64,000 nucleotides of DNA. Origin: Porogramme epimiltina. Taxonomy: Eukaryota; Basidiomycota; Agaricomycetes; Polyporales; Polyporaceae. Below the pieces are notes generated by a model. That model searched no databases, was not told the DNA's origin, and saw only the letters and a program-made list of their open reading frames with translations. Both the position numbers and the translations under genes were made by a program. Of the stretch, positions 45,604 through 56,631 are shown piece after piece. The stretch covers positions 35,869-99,868 of the forward strand of contig FTLJ01000238.1 in the NCBI GenBank assembly GCA_900155495.1. The letters run 5' to 3'. How positions within the stretch are numbered: the first letter of the stretch is position 1; each line of letters opens with the position of its first letter.

Positions 45604-48134
45604 TCACTTCTTGTTGATCAAGCGTGCGCTCCTCCGGGTCCCCTCCCGCGGCTCCGGCTTCTGGCGCGTCTTCGCCCGCTGCCCACCCTTCGCTGCCGCC
45701 GCCTTCCCCGCCTTCGTTGTCGCGTCCTCTTCGTTCACCTTCGCACGCTTAGTCGGCCGTTTCGCGTCAGGTGCCGGTCGCTTGACAGATGTCCGGGGTG
45801 GTACGACGGGGTTCGCGGGCTCCGCAACCGTCGCCGCGGGGTCCGACGGCTGGGCGGCCTCGGCCGCAGGAGCGGGCTTGGCCTTGGGCTTGCGTTTCTT
45901 TTGCGTGCGGTCGCGTATAACCCATTCCCTCTCAGGCCACGCTGTCGAGTCAATCACGGACTTGACCCATTCCATCACCGCTGCGTGCCTCTGGGCATCC
46001 TCCATCACCGGCCTCTTGGGTTTCTTGTTTTGATAGCGCACCTGTACAGTCCGGATGAATTTACCAAACAGGAGGTCTAGGGGACAGTCGAATTGAACGA
46101 GACGGGTCTCTCGGGTATCCGGCAGCTTGAGATTTCCGTCTGCGGTTTTGGCCATGGCGGATTTCCCATTCATGAATACGCAGGAGCCTCGCATATAGCA
46201 CTTTTCGCTGAAGAAGTCGTGAAGGAAGCGCTTGACGTCCTCGATGTTCGATTTGATGTACCGGATAGCGAAATAGAGTATGACGTAGAAAAACGACTCG
46301 AGATCGTCGGCAAGCACGACAGCTCGTTCTTCGTCCCAGTTCAGAGCGACAGAGTTGAACTTCCACGAGTCCTGATGACACTCATATTAGTCACATGCGA
46401 TTCTAGGAGTAGCTAGTGTGTAACTCACTATCTTCGGGGGATCTTTCGCGCTGGCACCAGGCGTTACGTCCGCCGCCCATTCCCAGTTTGTGAGCACACC
46501 TTGCCAGACGATCTCTCGGACGCCACTTCCATCTGCTCTAGTGACGACTCTGGGCAAGATCCGGACGGCATTGTCGTTCACTTCGCGATGGAGGACGTTG
46601 ATGCGAGACCAGGCCTCCTGATGGGCTGTGAAGTGGGATTCTGTGAATACTCGTCCAGTGTGATAAGTTCGAGACGCACCCGAAATACAGTCGTTTACGA
46701 GTGTCAGGAGCTGACGAGGGTTTGTAAAGCGCCACAGGGACATGCATACTTCTCGAGTAACCAGCCGATAATGTCGAAATCCTGGAATATGGGGGACCTT
46801 GAAGCCAGAGTAGTTGGGTTCCCAGTACTCCGAGTCTCTTTTGACAGCATTCGGAAGGGCGTCCATCGCGTCCTTCACCCATTGCTGCCAAGAATCGGGG
46901 CCAAACAGCTTCCATAAGGACACCGTCTGCGTCCTGTGTCCGTTGACATCGCCGTGACAGAGGAGTGTTGGGACGTTGTTGACGCCCCCGGCGTTGAGCT
47001 TCGCAAGGATTTCGCCTTCCCTATCCACGCCATCACCACAATCCAGTCGCCATACGTCTTTGAGCCACGTGAATTCGCCCGAGCGGACGTCGAGGGCAAG
47101 ATATCCACGACACCCGGGGCCAGCACCCCTGTCCAAGGGCGCGACGTAGTGTGCGTCACCGACGAGAAACCTGCGGAGCCCATCCTCTTCGGTTTCGTCG
47201 GGGACCGTGAGCTCGTAACGAGCAGATGAGGCGTCCTCGAGGGTTGACTGGAATATCTGTCGCGCATATTTCCATGTGAAAGGCTCCGTGGCTTCCCCAT
47301 CGCTAAGCACTCGTTCCAGTATGTTCATGTCTCCGTCCTGGAACAGAGTGGCGTTGTCCATGATCGTCCACCGAGGGTCGTCGGGGTAGATCCGGGTGGC
47401 TGTGGGGTCGAAGCCGATGCATTCCGGAGCGTGCTTCGCGAGGATAGAGATTCGCTGGAGCACCTCGGCGAACCACGTCCACTGCTGGACATAGTTGATG
47501 GCGGGTGTGGTCGCGACGCCTTCCCTGTCACACCGAATTATACGGACCCACTTCTCCGTGACGAGAAGAACGAGGAGGAACGTCCGATGTTGCTCCGCGA
47601 AGCTCGCCTGTATGTAGGTCACAATACGATCATGGACCTTTTGTTTGCCCTCGTCCTTCTCCCTGGTGAAGTTGAAGATCGAGGATAGCTCGAAAGGATC
47701 GTGGTCGGGCTCCTCGAAGAAAACGCCAACCAGGTGGTCAGCCAAATGTAGGTGGTTGTCGGCGCTGAGTTGGACTTCGTTTGAGCGAAACAACGCGCCA
47801 GCGGTAGGCCGTTGATACCTTCGGAGGTACGAAGGAGTCTCCGTAGGCTCGTCTTCCAGATGAAGCCCGATATTTGGTGAGAGGTTCAGGCCGTTAATCG
47901 CCTTGGCCTGTGGTGAGGTCACTCTCAGCTGTCAAGCGGCAAAGTTGGCAAGGTCATGGTCTAATTGCTCACCGTTTTCTCTGCCGCCTGTTCCCTGGAG
48001 TCCCAAAAGGGATAAGCCAGAGAAGCATATGAAGGGTATTCTCGCGCCCCGATCGCCTTGGGAACTTTTGCCGGTAGTGCGAGCAGGGTGTCCAGGACAT
48101 AGTCCTGGTCGAGGGGGACGACAGGGTTCCGCAT
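45604..48134 (-). CDS. FunK1-family predicted pseudokinase (kinase 4)
   Basis: Four exons (48134-47973, 47928-46680, 46625-46429, 46371-45604) give 791 residues. The family blocks are present (RTFLLVLLVTEKW, VRIIRCDREGVATTP, HYRLVTREVCMSL), but the catalytic loop reads HREVNDNAV from residue 483, with Glu in place of the catalytic Asp and no SGGN. The DFG-equivalent reads TNWEWA, with Asn in place of the metal-binding Asp. Exon 3 is 197 bases instead of 185, and the GTWQFMS motif that opens exon 4 in the others has become DSWKFNS. The frame is intact and the basic tail RRSARLINKK is kept, so this looks like a maintained non-catalytic protein rather than a dead gene. The ATG at 48134 was chosen by alignment with the other members. 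Confidence 0.85.
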
Positions 48135-49990
48135 CTTTTTGCAGGGTTGAGGGGGACGAAGAGGGATGGGATATGAGAGAGGAGGCGTGCAGTGATTCAG
48201 CTCTATGAAGTGGCTTAAGTAGTCTCCAGTGGTCAACGACCAAAACGTGCACATCTCACGGCCCGCTCTGCCGAAAACCCAACCTTCCTTTGTCCGGTAG
48301 GCGCCTAATGATCCTGCTGATGTCATAGACCTGAACCTGTCTATTGTGCGATGGCAATGGTATCAGAGCGCCTCGGTATTTGTCTATTGTCCACCATTAC
48401 GCGTGCGCGTCTCGATGACGAATGGGTGGGCAATCAGCTGCTAACATCCTCGACGCGAAAACACCTGAGAATGCGCCTACCGCTCTTGTCATCGTTCGCG
48501 TAGGATCCTCGTGTGCTCAACGGTAGGCTGTAGCCGAAAGGCACGTCAATCATGGAAAAGCCAGGTTCCCGGAGATACCAGTACAGCGTTGCTGCTCAAT
48601 AGATCGACTGCGAAGAGGTTCAAAGTGGTGCTCGCGACGAGCGACTCGGAAGCGCAATTATTCGAAGGATCTCTAGGACGATCACCGCCGTAGGGTTCGC
48701 GTTTCGTCGTTCCCGTTGATCTACCAAGCACGTCTCAACATTATTCACGGATTGACTGAAGCATCGTAATCAGGTCAATATAGAATATAGACCACGTAGC
48801 AGGATGTGGGCAGAACGAGTATGAGCGCCGTGAGGTACCGCCGTTGCTAAGTTACCTGAGGCTTGGCCTGCCACCGCCGAGGTGTAACTGGCATAGAGTG
48901 TGGCCGGTTCAGAAGCAGGTAAAGATAATGCCCCGTCGAAGAGGTGGGCGTGTGGTATAAGAACATTGGGACGTGGAGGTGAAGCATGACGCGTCAGATC
49001 TAGGAATGTCATCATTGTCTTCAGACTTCAAGGAAGTGCTCAAGACAAGCAGTAGCCCGCCAAAAGAGCAGCAATAGCTCTGATAGTTGGCTCATAAACT
49101 CGCCTAGTCCCAATATACAAGCACACAACGCGAGGTGTGACATTAGGTAAGTTCACTGAACCTCGCGAATGCTCACGATATTCAGTGAACTCACGCAAAG
49201 TGTGTTGAGATCAAGAAGGTACATGACATACCGTAACGAGGGGCGACACTCTCAAGCACCCCTCACCACGCCATTTACGCAACCGTATATGATCGTTGAG
49301 CGATATCCCTCGATTGCTCCGGCTCACTGGCAGCTTGAGTACATGGACCGGTAGGTACGAGGAGGCGGTTTACGTGCTATGGAAGTGGCCTATCTCTGAG
49401 AGAGGACAGAGAAAATGAAGTTGCGAGAGATAGAGGGCGGGCGGAGATGTGCAGAGGGGCTGTCGCTAAACAGTTTCTACAAACGCCAGAAAGAGAACAA
49501 GCCGGCGTACTCACTGAAACCCACACAACCCACACCAATACGCCGGCCCGTCTCGTTCCATAACGCTCACGCCCATTGTGTCCAACTAGAGTTCATGATT
49601 CAAAGGCGTGAACCCGGTCGGTAGTAGGTAGTAACTTGTCGTCGTAGGATGAGGGAGTGTACGAACGCTGGGTGATATGCATCGATGTGGACAATGAGAT
49701 GACTAGTCGAAAGGGGTGGGGGTGGTTCGGCTCTATGAGGACCTACGATCCACCAAGGGTAAGGAAGGTAAAGAGTCGAGGCCCGAGGGCGACGAACTGT
49801 GGCCGCGTGTGGCGGTAGCGCCCGCATGGGGGAATTCAATTGATTGGGCCTTTGAAATTCTGATAGCTACATGGATAAGTGGTTCGGCTTACGTTGTAGC
49901 GGCCACTTCGACTTAGAGGTACCCAGGGAAAGACAGCTTCAATTCAGAAGGAACACTGCATACATACAAAACACTGCAAAGACACACAAA
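48135..49990. other. 1.9 kb intergenic between kinases 4 and 5
   Basis: No supported gene. A 10-base inverted repeat (GTTCACTGAA at 49149, TTCAGTGAAC at 49182) is the only structure noticed. The part near 48135 holds the kinase 4 promoter. Confidence 0.45.
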
Positions 49991-52787
49991 TCACTGTCCC
50001 TTGTTCAACGGTCGCGTACGCTTCCGCGTGCCATCGCGCGGCTCGCGTCTTCCCCGTGCCGTCTTCCTCTTACGCTTCGTCGCGCCGGCCTCGAACCCTT
50101 GTGCCTCATCCGTATTGTCCTTGCTTACCTTTCTGCGTTTGCGGCGCTGGTCCGGGCGCGCTTCTACCAGCGTTTCTTTAGTGAGTACAGGCGATGCACC
50201 AAGCTGCGACGGCTGAGGTCGCACGTCCGGTGCCTTCGACGGCGTGGCGGTTGGGCCGCGCTTCTGGGCCGAGTTAGCGTCCGGTAGGATACGGTCACGC
50301 ACTTTACCCAACGGCCAAGGCGTTCTCAGGGATTCTTCGAGCAGTGCGGCCATCGTTTCGTGACTGGTAACCATCTCTGCGGCGAGATCGCGTTCATGCT
50401 GTGTGGGCACGGCGGGGGGAGCTTCGGCGAAGCGCTCGGGGTTGAACTTCTTTGTCTTCTTGAGGAATTGCGCCGTACGGCGCCGGGCTCTAGATTTCGT
50501 CGTCTTCACGGGTGTTTGTGGCGAAGTATTTTCTACAACGCCAGACGATAGTGGGCGCATAGCATGGCTCCTGTCGTACTCCCTGACCTTGTATGCGGTC
50601 TGAAACAAGTGAAGAAGCTTGCCGAGGAGACTATCAAGGGGGAGGTTGAAAACCAGCTTCTCCTCGCCGAATCCCGCTACAGCCGTCAGCTGGCGGCCCT
50701 CCTCCATGGTCATGCGCTTAGCGTATCCAGCTGTACAGATGTCATCTTGCCGGCGGATGGCATCGAAAAACCCTTTGATGTAGTTTCCGACGTTTTTGAC
50801 GTTAGAGTCGAGGTACCGGATAGCGTAGTAGAGGAGGACGAGGAAGAAAGACTCGAGGTCGTCCGGGAGCTCGACGTGCTTGTCCTGGTTTGTGAGCAGT
50901 TCGACCGACATGAACTGCCACGTCCCCTGGACAAACGGGAGTTAGAAGAATAAAGGATATGCACAGGATGTATGACGCACCGTTCTCCCAGGCTGCCGCC
51001 ACTTTCCCTCCCTCATGTCCTTAGCCATCTCCCAATCTACCAGGACACCCTCCCAAACGATTTCTCGAATGCCATCCTCAAGTATCACTCGGGGGTAGAT
51101 GAGAATGTTTCCGCCGCTCACATCACCATGCAGGATCTGGAAAAGGAACCAAGCAGCGTGGTGTGCTGCGGACGGTGCCCGTCATCAGCTTCCAGCGTCG
51201 TGATGGACTGAAATACCACTCACCAGACATACAGTCCAGGACGATTGACACTAGCTGCGAAGGTTCGGTGAACTGGCCTAGGGGCAAGCAGACTTCCTTG
51301 ACCACGAGGCGGTAATGACGATAGAGGCCATGAGGGCCACGGGATGAAGCATCGTGGTCGTAGGCGTGGTCGTCTTGATCGTCTTCGCGCTCTTCCTCGT
51401 CCCCGTCTTCTGCAGAGGTGTCTTCGTTGCGTCTTCTACCGTCACTACCTTTGTCGTCGGGATCGCCTTCGTGTTTTCGTTTAGCGCCAAAGGTACGGTT
51501 TTGCCAGATATCCCAAAGTTCGGAGGTGCGCGTGGTGTGACCATTGATGTCTCCGTGGCAGACGAGAGTTGGGACGTGGTAGACACCCTTAGCATTGAGT
51601 TTCGCGAGAACGTCGCCCTCTTTCTTGGCGTCCTTGTAGTTCGCGCGCCACACATCCTTGAGCCACGTAAGCTCTCCTGTGCGCGTATCAAGAGCGACAT
51701 AACCGCGAGTCCCGCGACCTGTCTCCCCTTCCGCGTTGAAATGCGGGCGGCAGACTAGGAATCTGTGAAGGCCATCGGCCTCGTTCTCGTCGGGTACGGT
51801 GAGCTCGAAGCGAGGCCAGTCGTCCGCAAGGGACGTTCTGAACAGGGTGCGGATATACTTCCAGGTAAATGCGCCGGGTATCTCGCCGTCATGAAGCTCT
51901 CGTTCCGTCTCGTCAACATCCGTGTCTCGCACACGCCCTGCATCGTCCATAATCGCCCATCGCGGGTCTCCGGGGCGAATACGGGACGCAGTCGTGTCCA
52001 TGCCCAGACACTCTGGAGCGTACTTGGCGAGGACGGAGATGCGCCAGAGAACTTCGCTGAACCATTTCCATCGGAGAACGTAGTCGATGGCAGGAGTAGT
52101 CGCGACGCCTGACGCGTCCCAGCGGAGGACGCGAACGCGCCGACCCATGATGAGGAGCATGATGAGGAACGTGCGATGTTGGATATTGAGAGTAAATTCA
52201 GCGCGGTAGGTGATTTGATCGCGCGCCTTCGTCCGCAAGTCGACGTCGGTTTTGAGCTGCGTTTCGGAGTAGTCGAAAGGATCGAGTTTCTTGCACCCAT
52301 GCCTGAACTTGATAAGGATGAGTTGGTCTGCCCAGTGAGGGCACTCGTCGGCGGAGACATGTTCACTAGAAAAAAGCCCGCCGTAACCTCCCCAGCCATC
52401 TTCTTGACCATCTTCTTCAATGCAGAAAGGGTCGGGGGGTTCCTCGGGCTCAGAGAGTTCCTCGGGTCGTTCTTCGGAGAGTTCCTTGGAGAGTTCCTCG
52501 GAGAGATTAAGCTCGAGGCCAGGGCAGAGGTTGTTGGCTCTGTCGTTGACCACCTTAGCCTATAGGACAATGTGAGCTACACGGGAGAGGTATTGTTGAG
52601 AGAAACAGCATACCATTCTCGCGGAGAGCGTGGACTCCTTGAGTGTACCCGCTACAGTCAGAGTGGGAGCGAATGGGGATTCCGTTCGTTCGGGCATGAC
52701 GGTCGCGCGAACAGGGACATGGGCGGGAATGGCGAGGACTTCTTCGAGAAGATAGTGGATGTCGAGAAAGACTGGTGCATGGAACAT
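49991..52787 (-). CDS. fungal-type protein kinase (FunK1) 5
   Basis: Four exons (52787-52614, 52559-51224, 51165-50981, 50926-49991) give 876 residues. HGDVSGGN from residue 516 keeps the catalytic Asp (D518) and DWEMA keeps the metal-binding Asp. Exon 3 is 185 bases as in kinases 1-3. Early in exon 2 is an acidic repeat of SEEL-type units. In the insert before HYRLVVKEVCLPL there is a long Asp/Glu/Arg-rich stretch that the other members lack. The C terminus is basic (RKRTRPLNK), a degenerate version of the RRSARL tail. The leader probably contains a 70-base intron (52875-52806). Predicted active. Confidence 0.88.
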
Positions 52788-52805
52788 GTCGCTTGTGATT
52801 TTGGC

Positions 52806-52875
52806 CTGAAACGTTCAAGAGAGTTGAAGGTGTTGATCGTCGATTAGAACTGCCTCGCTGGACCACGAGTCGTAC
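52806..52875 (-). other. probable intron in the 5' leader of kinase 5
   Basis: On the minus strand a GTACG donor and a pyrimidine-rich TTTCAG acceptor bracket 70 bases between the TATA box and the ATG. The sequence after the acceptor (GCCAAAAT) resembles the coding sequence at the same place in kinase 2, although here no ATG precedes it. Confidence 0.45.
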
Positions 52876-52964
52876 GTTGACGACTCCTGACAGTCCTGCA
52901 GGTCCTGCGGAGAAAGAATGCTGGTTTTGAGATGGAAGTGCAACACACTTCGGGATGAGGATGC

Positions 52965-52971
52965 TTTTATA
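52965..52971 (-). promoter_or_regulatory. TATA box of kinase 5
   Basis: TATAAAA on the minus strand, about 180 bases before the ATG. The distance fits a leader of about 80 bases once the leader intron is removed. Confidence 0.5.
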
Positions 52972-52975
52972 TGAT

Positions 52976-53955
52976 AAAAGCACAGGAGGTGGTCAATGTG
53001 TGCTTCAAGTTGGGCCCAGGCCCCGAGACGTCACAAGTCGGCGCTAGTCGGCCCAGAGACCAACCGAGCTGCCAAAATAGGGATAAAGATCACCGGAGTA
53101 TGAATTGAGAAAGACACACGGCCGAGGTATTGGACTGAGTCTTAATTTCCCATCACGGGGGGGGGGCAGGCTGGGAACGAGCCTGTGCACTATCATCCAC
53201 CTACACTCTCGCCCAATCGACGCTGTACTACAACTTCAATGTTTCGTCGTACAGGGCCTCCGGATATCGCAGGTGCGACTGAATGACTCCAAGTGCCTGG
53301 CGATCAGTGTCACTCATGAATACACTTTAGTGCCGAGATCCTTGAACGACACGAGTTCTACCTCGCACCCAAATTTGGACCCACAGTCGCCGGGTCGGAC
53401 TGGAAAGTCACTTGAGACGGTACTCTGAACTGCGACGGTCGTCTTTGAGTGTGCCTACGTTCAGTAAGCCGTCAGCACTCCGTTCCGGAATTGGCATAGT
53501 TACAACCGAACTGCGATTTGCAGTTTACCCGTGTCCTCTGCTTCTTCCGCAGTCGTATTGATGCTGTGCACTCCCCTACCCATGCGTCGTACTCCAAGTC
53601 GATGATCCATTTCGAAACTGAGCCTACTGCGCCGCGCATCGAAGGTTCACTACCACAGGCACATGGCCAATTATAGCGGTTCTCGCATCACAGCCTCTTC
53701 GGCATTCTCAGTGCCATGTCGTAATGAAGCGACCGACCTCATGAGCCCTTTACGCTCGGAGACCTTGAAAAGATCGGCCCCCATGGGGCTGCACAACCTC
53801 TGTCTACCCTTTCTCATCACTGCCACTCACCCTCGTACTCCTGCGGCTTGCCGCACAGGCGCGGCTCGATAGTGCCCTTCGGCCTCAACGTTCCTTTACT
53901 AACTTTACACCACTGCAAAACGCACGCATCGGCGCCGCAAGCCTCGGATTTCGTC
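52976..53955. other. about 1 kb intergenic
   Basis: Between divergent genes. A run of G near 53158 and only short frames; no gene or element is supported. Confidence 0.45.
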
Positions 53956-55261
53956 ATGGCATCTACGTCGGGAGCAATTCCAAATGGCATGCGTCTGGAT
54001 GGAAATGGGGTGCGTGCGGAGCTATCACCTACGATGCTGTTTATTGACCTAACGTTGTACCATCTTAGATACGGGTCGTCCAAGCGATGGAAAGCGCACA
54101 GGTCATCGGCCTCTGGGTTGAAACGCTCACATTCGGGATCTTCGTGATGACCTACTCGAAAGGAACGTGGTTTCTGCTTCGCGGCGATCAACCCAGCAAT
54201 CTCAAGAGGCGAAACCACTATCTACTGGCAGCGAACACTGTCATGCTCATCACATCATTTGTAGTACGTCGCCCATATCTCGAACTCCCGTTCGTTTAAT
54301 GAGGAGTGCCTCTAGCACCTTTGCCTCACCGTGGTAGTGACATTATACGTCGTCGTCTACAATGGTGGCAGTTATGACCAAGTACTCGCCGCTTTTGGAG
54401 ATTCTTTTGCGCGTCCCGTGTCTGCCGTCCAGTTCATCTTATACGCCACGCAAACCTTGATCGGAGATGGGTTTATGGTGAGTCGTTTTTGCACCGCTCT
54501 ATGAATGTACGTTCATCCCATGAACCAAGCTCTATCGCCTTTGGATAATATGGGACCGGCGGTGGATGATAGTGGCACCACCCGCAATTTTATTTGTCGT
54601 CAATGGAGGTACGTCTCCTGCTACTCTCATGGCTTTCCAAGATTGACGTCATCTTCAGTCTGCGGATATGTCACCTCTGGAAGTTTGGACCGTGGAGCCG
54701 CCCTCATCTTCTACATCGTTTCCTTCCTCACCAACACCATCGCCACCAGTGCGTGCCCCACCCTTCGTCTCGCTTCTCATAAGTAACCGAATCCACAAGG
54801 CCTCATTATGGGCCGCCTGCTGCACACCGGCGCAGACTCCAGCCTCGTGCAAGCACATTGGAGCTGGCGCCGCCGCGTATCATTCGTCTTCGTGCGCTAC
54901 CGTCGCGTCTTCGAGGCGATCATCGAGTCTGCGGCGGCGTACTCGCTCTCTTCCATCGCGCTCCTCGTTATGTTCTTCGTCAGCCCCAATGTCGGCTACA
55001 CCATTTGCTTCTACTCGTTCTCGCCCCTGATGGTACGCCGCATTCCCCGCGATCCTGAACCTCACTCACCATTTCGTGCGTTGGCAGGGCATCGTGTTCT
55101 CGATGATCGTCGTGCAGATCGCGAAGAACTCGGCTGTGAAGGAACCCTCCGCACTCTTCTCGGCCGCTCACGCTACAGCGACATTGAGCAGCCCCCCGGA
55201 TTACGTGGAAGCCACGACCGTCGTTTCTTCGTCAAGCGAAGAGCCGAAGGAGGAGGTCTAG
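53956..55261 (+). CDS. basidiomycete seven-helix membrane protein, uncharacterised
   Basis: Seven exons (53956-54009, 54069-54263, 54316-54477, 54530-54608, 54659-54748, 54800-55032, 55088-55261) give 328 residues. The protein is mostly membrane helices, with an LYRLWIIWDRRW motif after the third or fourth helix and a SLIMGRLL motif after the fifth. These are hallmarks of the large receptor-like multi-pass family in mushroom-forming fungi, whose functions are unknown. The C-terminal 40 residues are hydrophilic, Ser/Thr/Glu-rich, and presumably cytosolic. It is not related to the DUF7702 copies by motif or intron pattern. All introns are 50-60 bases, GT-AG, with consistent phases. Confidence 0.85.
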
Positions 55262-56631
55262 ATGATCGATGTGTTGCACTGCATCATAGCGTCGTTGTAG
55301 GATTAGCGCATAGGCTTGAAGATACGGATTCGTGCTTCGGTGGCTTTAGCAGATACGTATACGTATGTACTAATACATTATTTTGCGCCTAGCGCATACC
55401 GGTATGCCATCTGTGGGATCAAGAAATCCACACAGCGTCTGGGTGGTGGGGTCATATCATATTTCATACTTCATATCCTACGAGCGTTTTATCGTGATGT
55501 GTAAGATCGTCGTGGGCCATCGGGTGGTAGGTAGCGTAGAACTTGGCGGGTACGCGAGACCGCAATGCAACAAGCGTGTCCAATGTGTCGTATTCATCTC
55601 AACTCATACAGACGTGAAGCTCATAGGGCCCCTCGATCATAACAATGAGTGGGCGGCCGTGTCAGCAGGGAACCTAAGTGGTCCCGAGTCTCGTCAATCT
55701 AGTCGGCGGACAAGGAGCGTCATTAGTATAGAGAAACAGTGGGGGGATGACGAGAGAAGATCAAAGGCACTCACAGTGAAGGGGTCATTCCAAGCGCGTG
55801 ATTCGTCAAGGCATAATAGCGTCTCCAGTGATCTACTTGAACAACGTCAGTGAGAGGGCCGGAGACGCTATGACGCGGATAGCGTACCGTCTCGCCGTCC
55901 TAAACAAAAGGACACAGCCATCGCCAGTGGTCCGCGAACACCCAAGTGGTGCACACCTCGCCCGTGCGCGCAATGGCGGGGAGGATAGGTGGCAGAGCAA
56001 CCCGTATCCTCCGACGTTTCTTCGTCGGCGGTGTGGCCGAGCGCGGGCTTTTGCTCTGGAGGGGCAGCAGCTCAACGTCGGAGGAAGGGATCTCCTGGTA
56101 GCCCAGGCCTCTTCGTCTTCTCAACAACATGGTGGTCGTGAAGCTAGACGTGCCCTGCGAGCGAGAAAGAGGGTATCTGGGGCCTGCACGACCGCATAAA
56201 GCCCTTCACTTTGAGCTTTCTAGTGAAGAAGGCGCTTGCATGCCTCCTCCCGAACGGCTGACATGCGGATGGCTCGATACTCACCTGTAAGGTAGCTCAT
56301 GTCAGCGCCCTGTCCGCAATCGACATCCAATATTCACAAAGCAGACGGGAGTAAGGGAGGCTGTAGTATATGGGGTCATGGGACACGGGGCGTATATGTA
56401 GCTAGCCAAATTCGAATATAGGAATGAATGTACTGTACGATGTCAAATGTCAACTAGACGCGTCGCCCCACCGCGCGTCGTACGAGGGGGCTCGGGCCGA
56501 GGGATAACGTAGAGCGGAGGAAACAAAACAGCATAGTACAGCGCCCCTCGACGTCAGCGGCGGGCTAGCCAATATATATAGACGAATAATATATGTGCGC
56601 GCAGCGCCCAGGAGCACCGGATGCACGACCC
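55262..56631. other. 1.4 kb intergenic, convergent 3' flanks
   Basis: Between the 3' ends of the membrane-protein gene and the SNF2 gene. Frames are short and lack recognisable motifs or splice-consistent joins. Confidence 0.45.

Noticed and set aside
49149..49191. 10-base inverted repeat between kinases 4 and 5
   Set aside because: Too short, with a loop of over 20 bases and no flanking duplication; expected by chance in a window this size.
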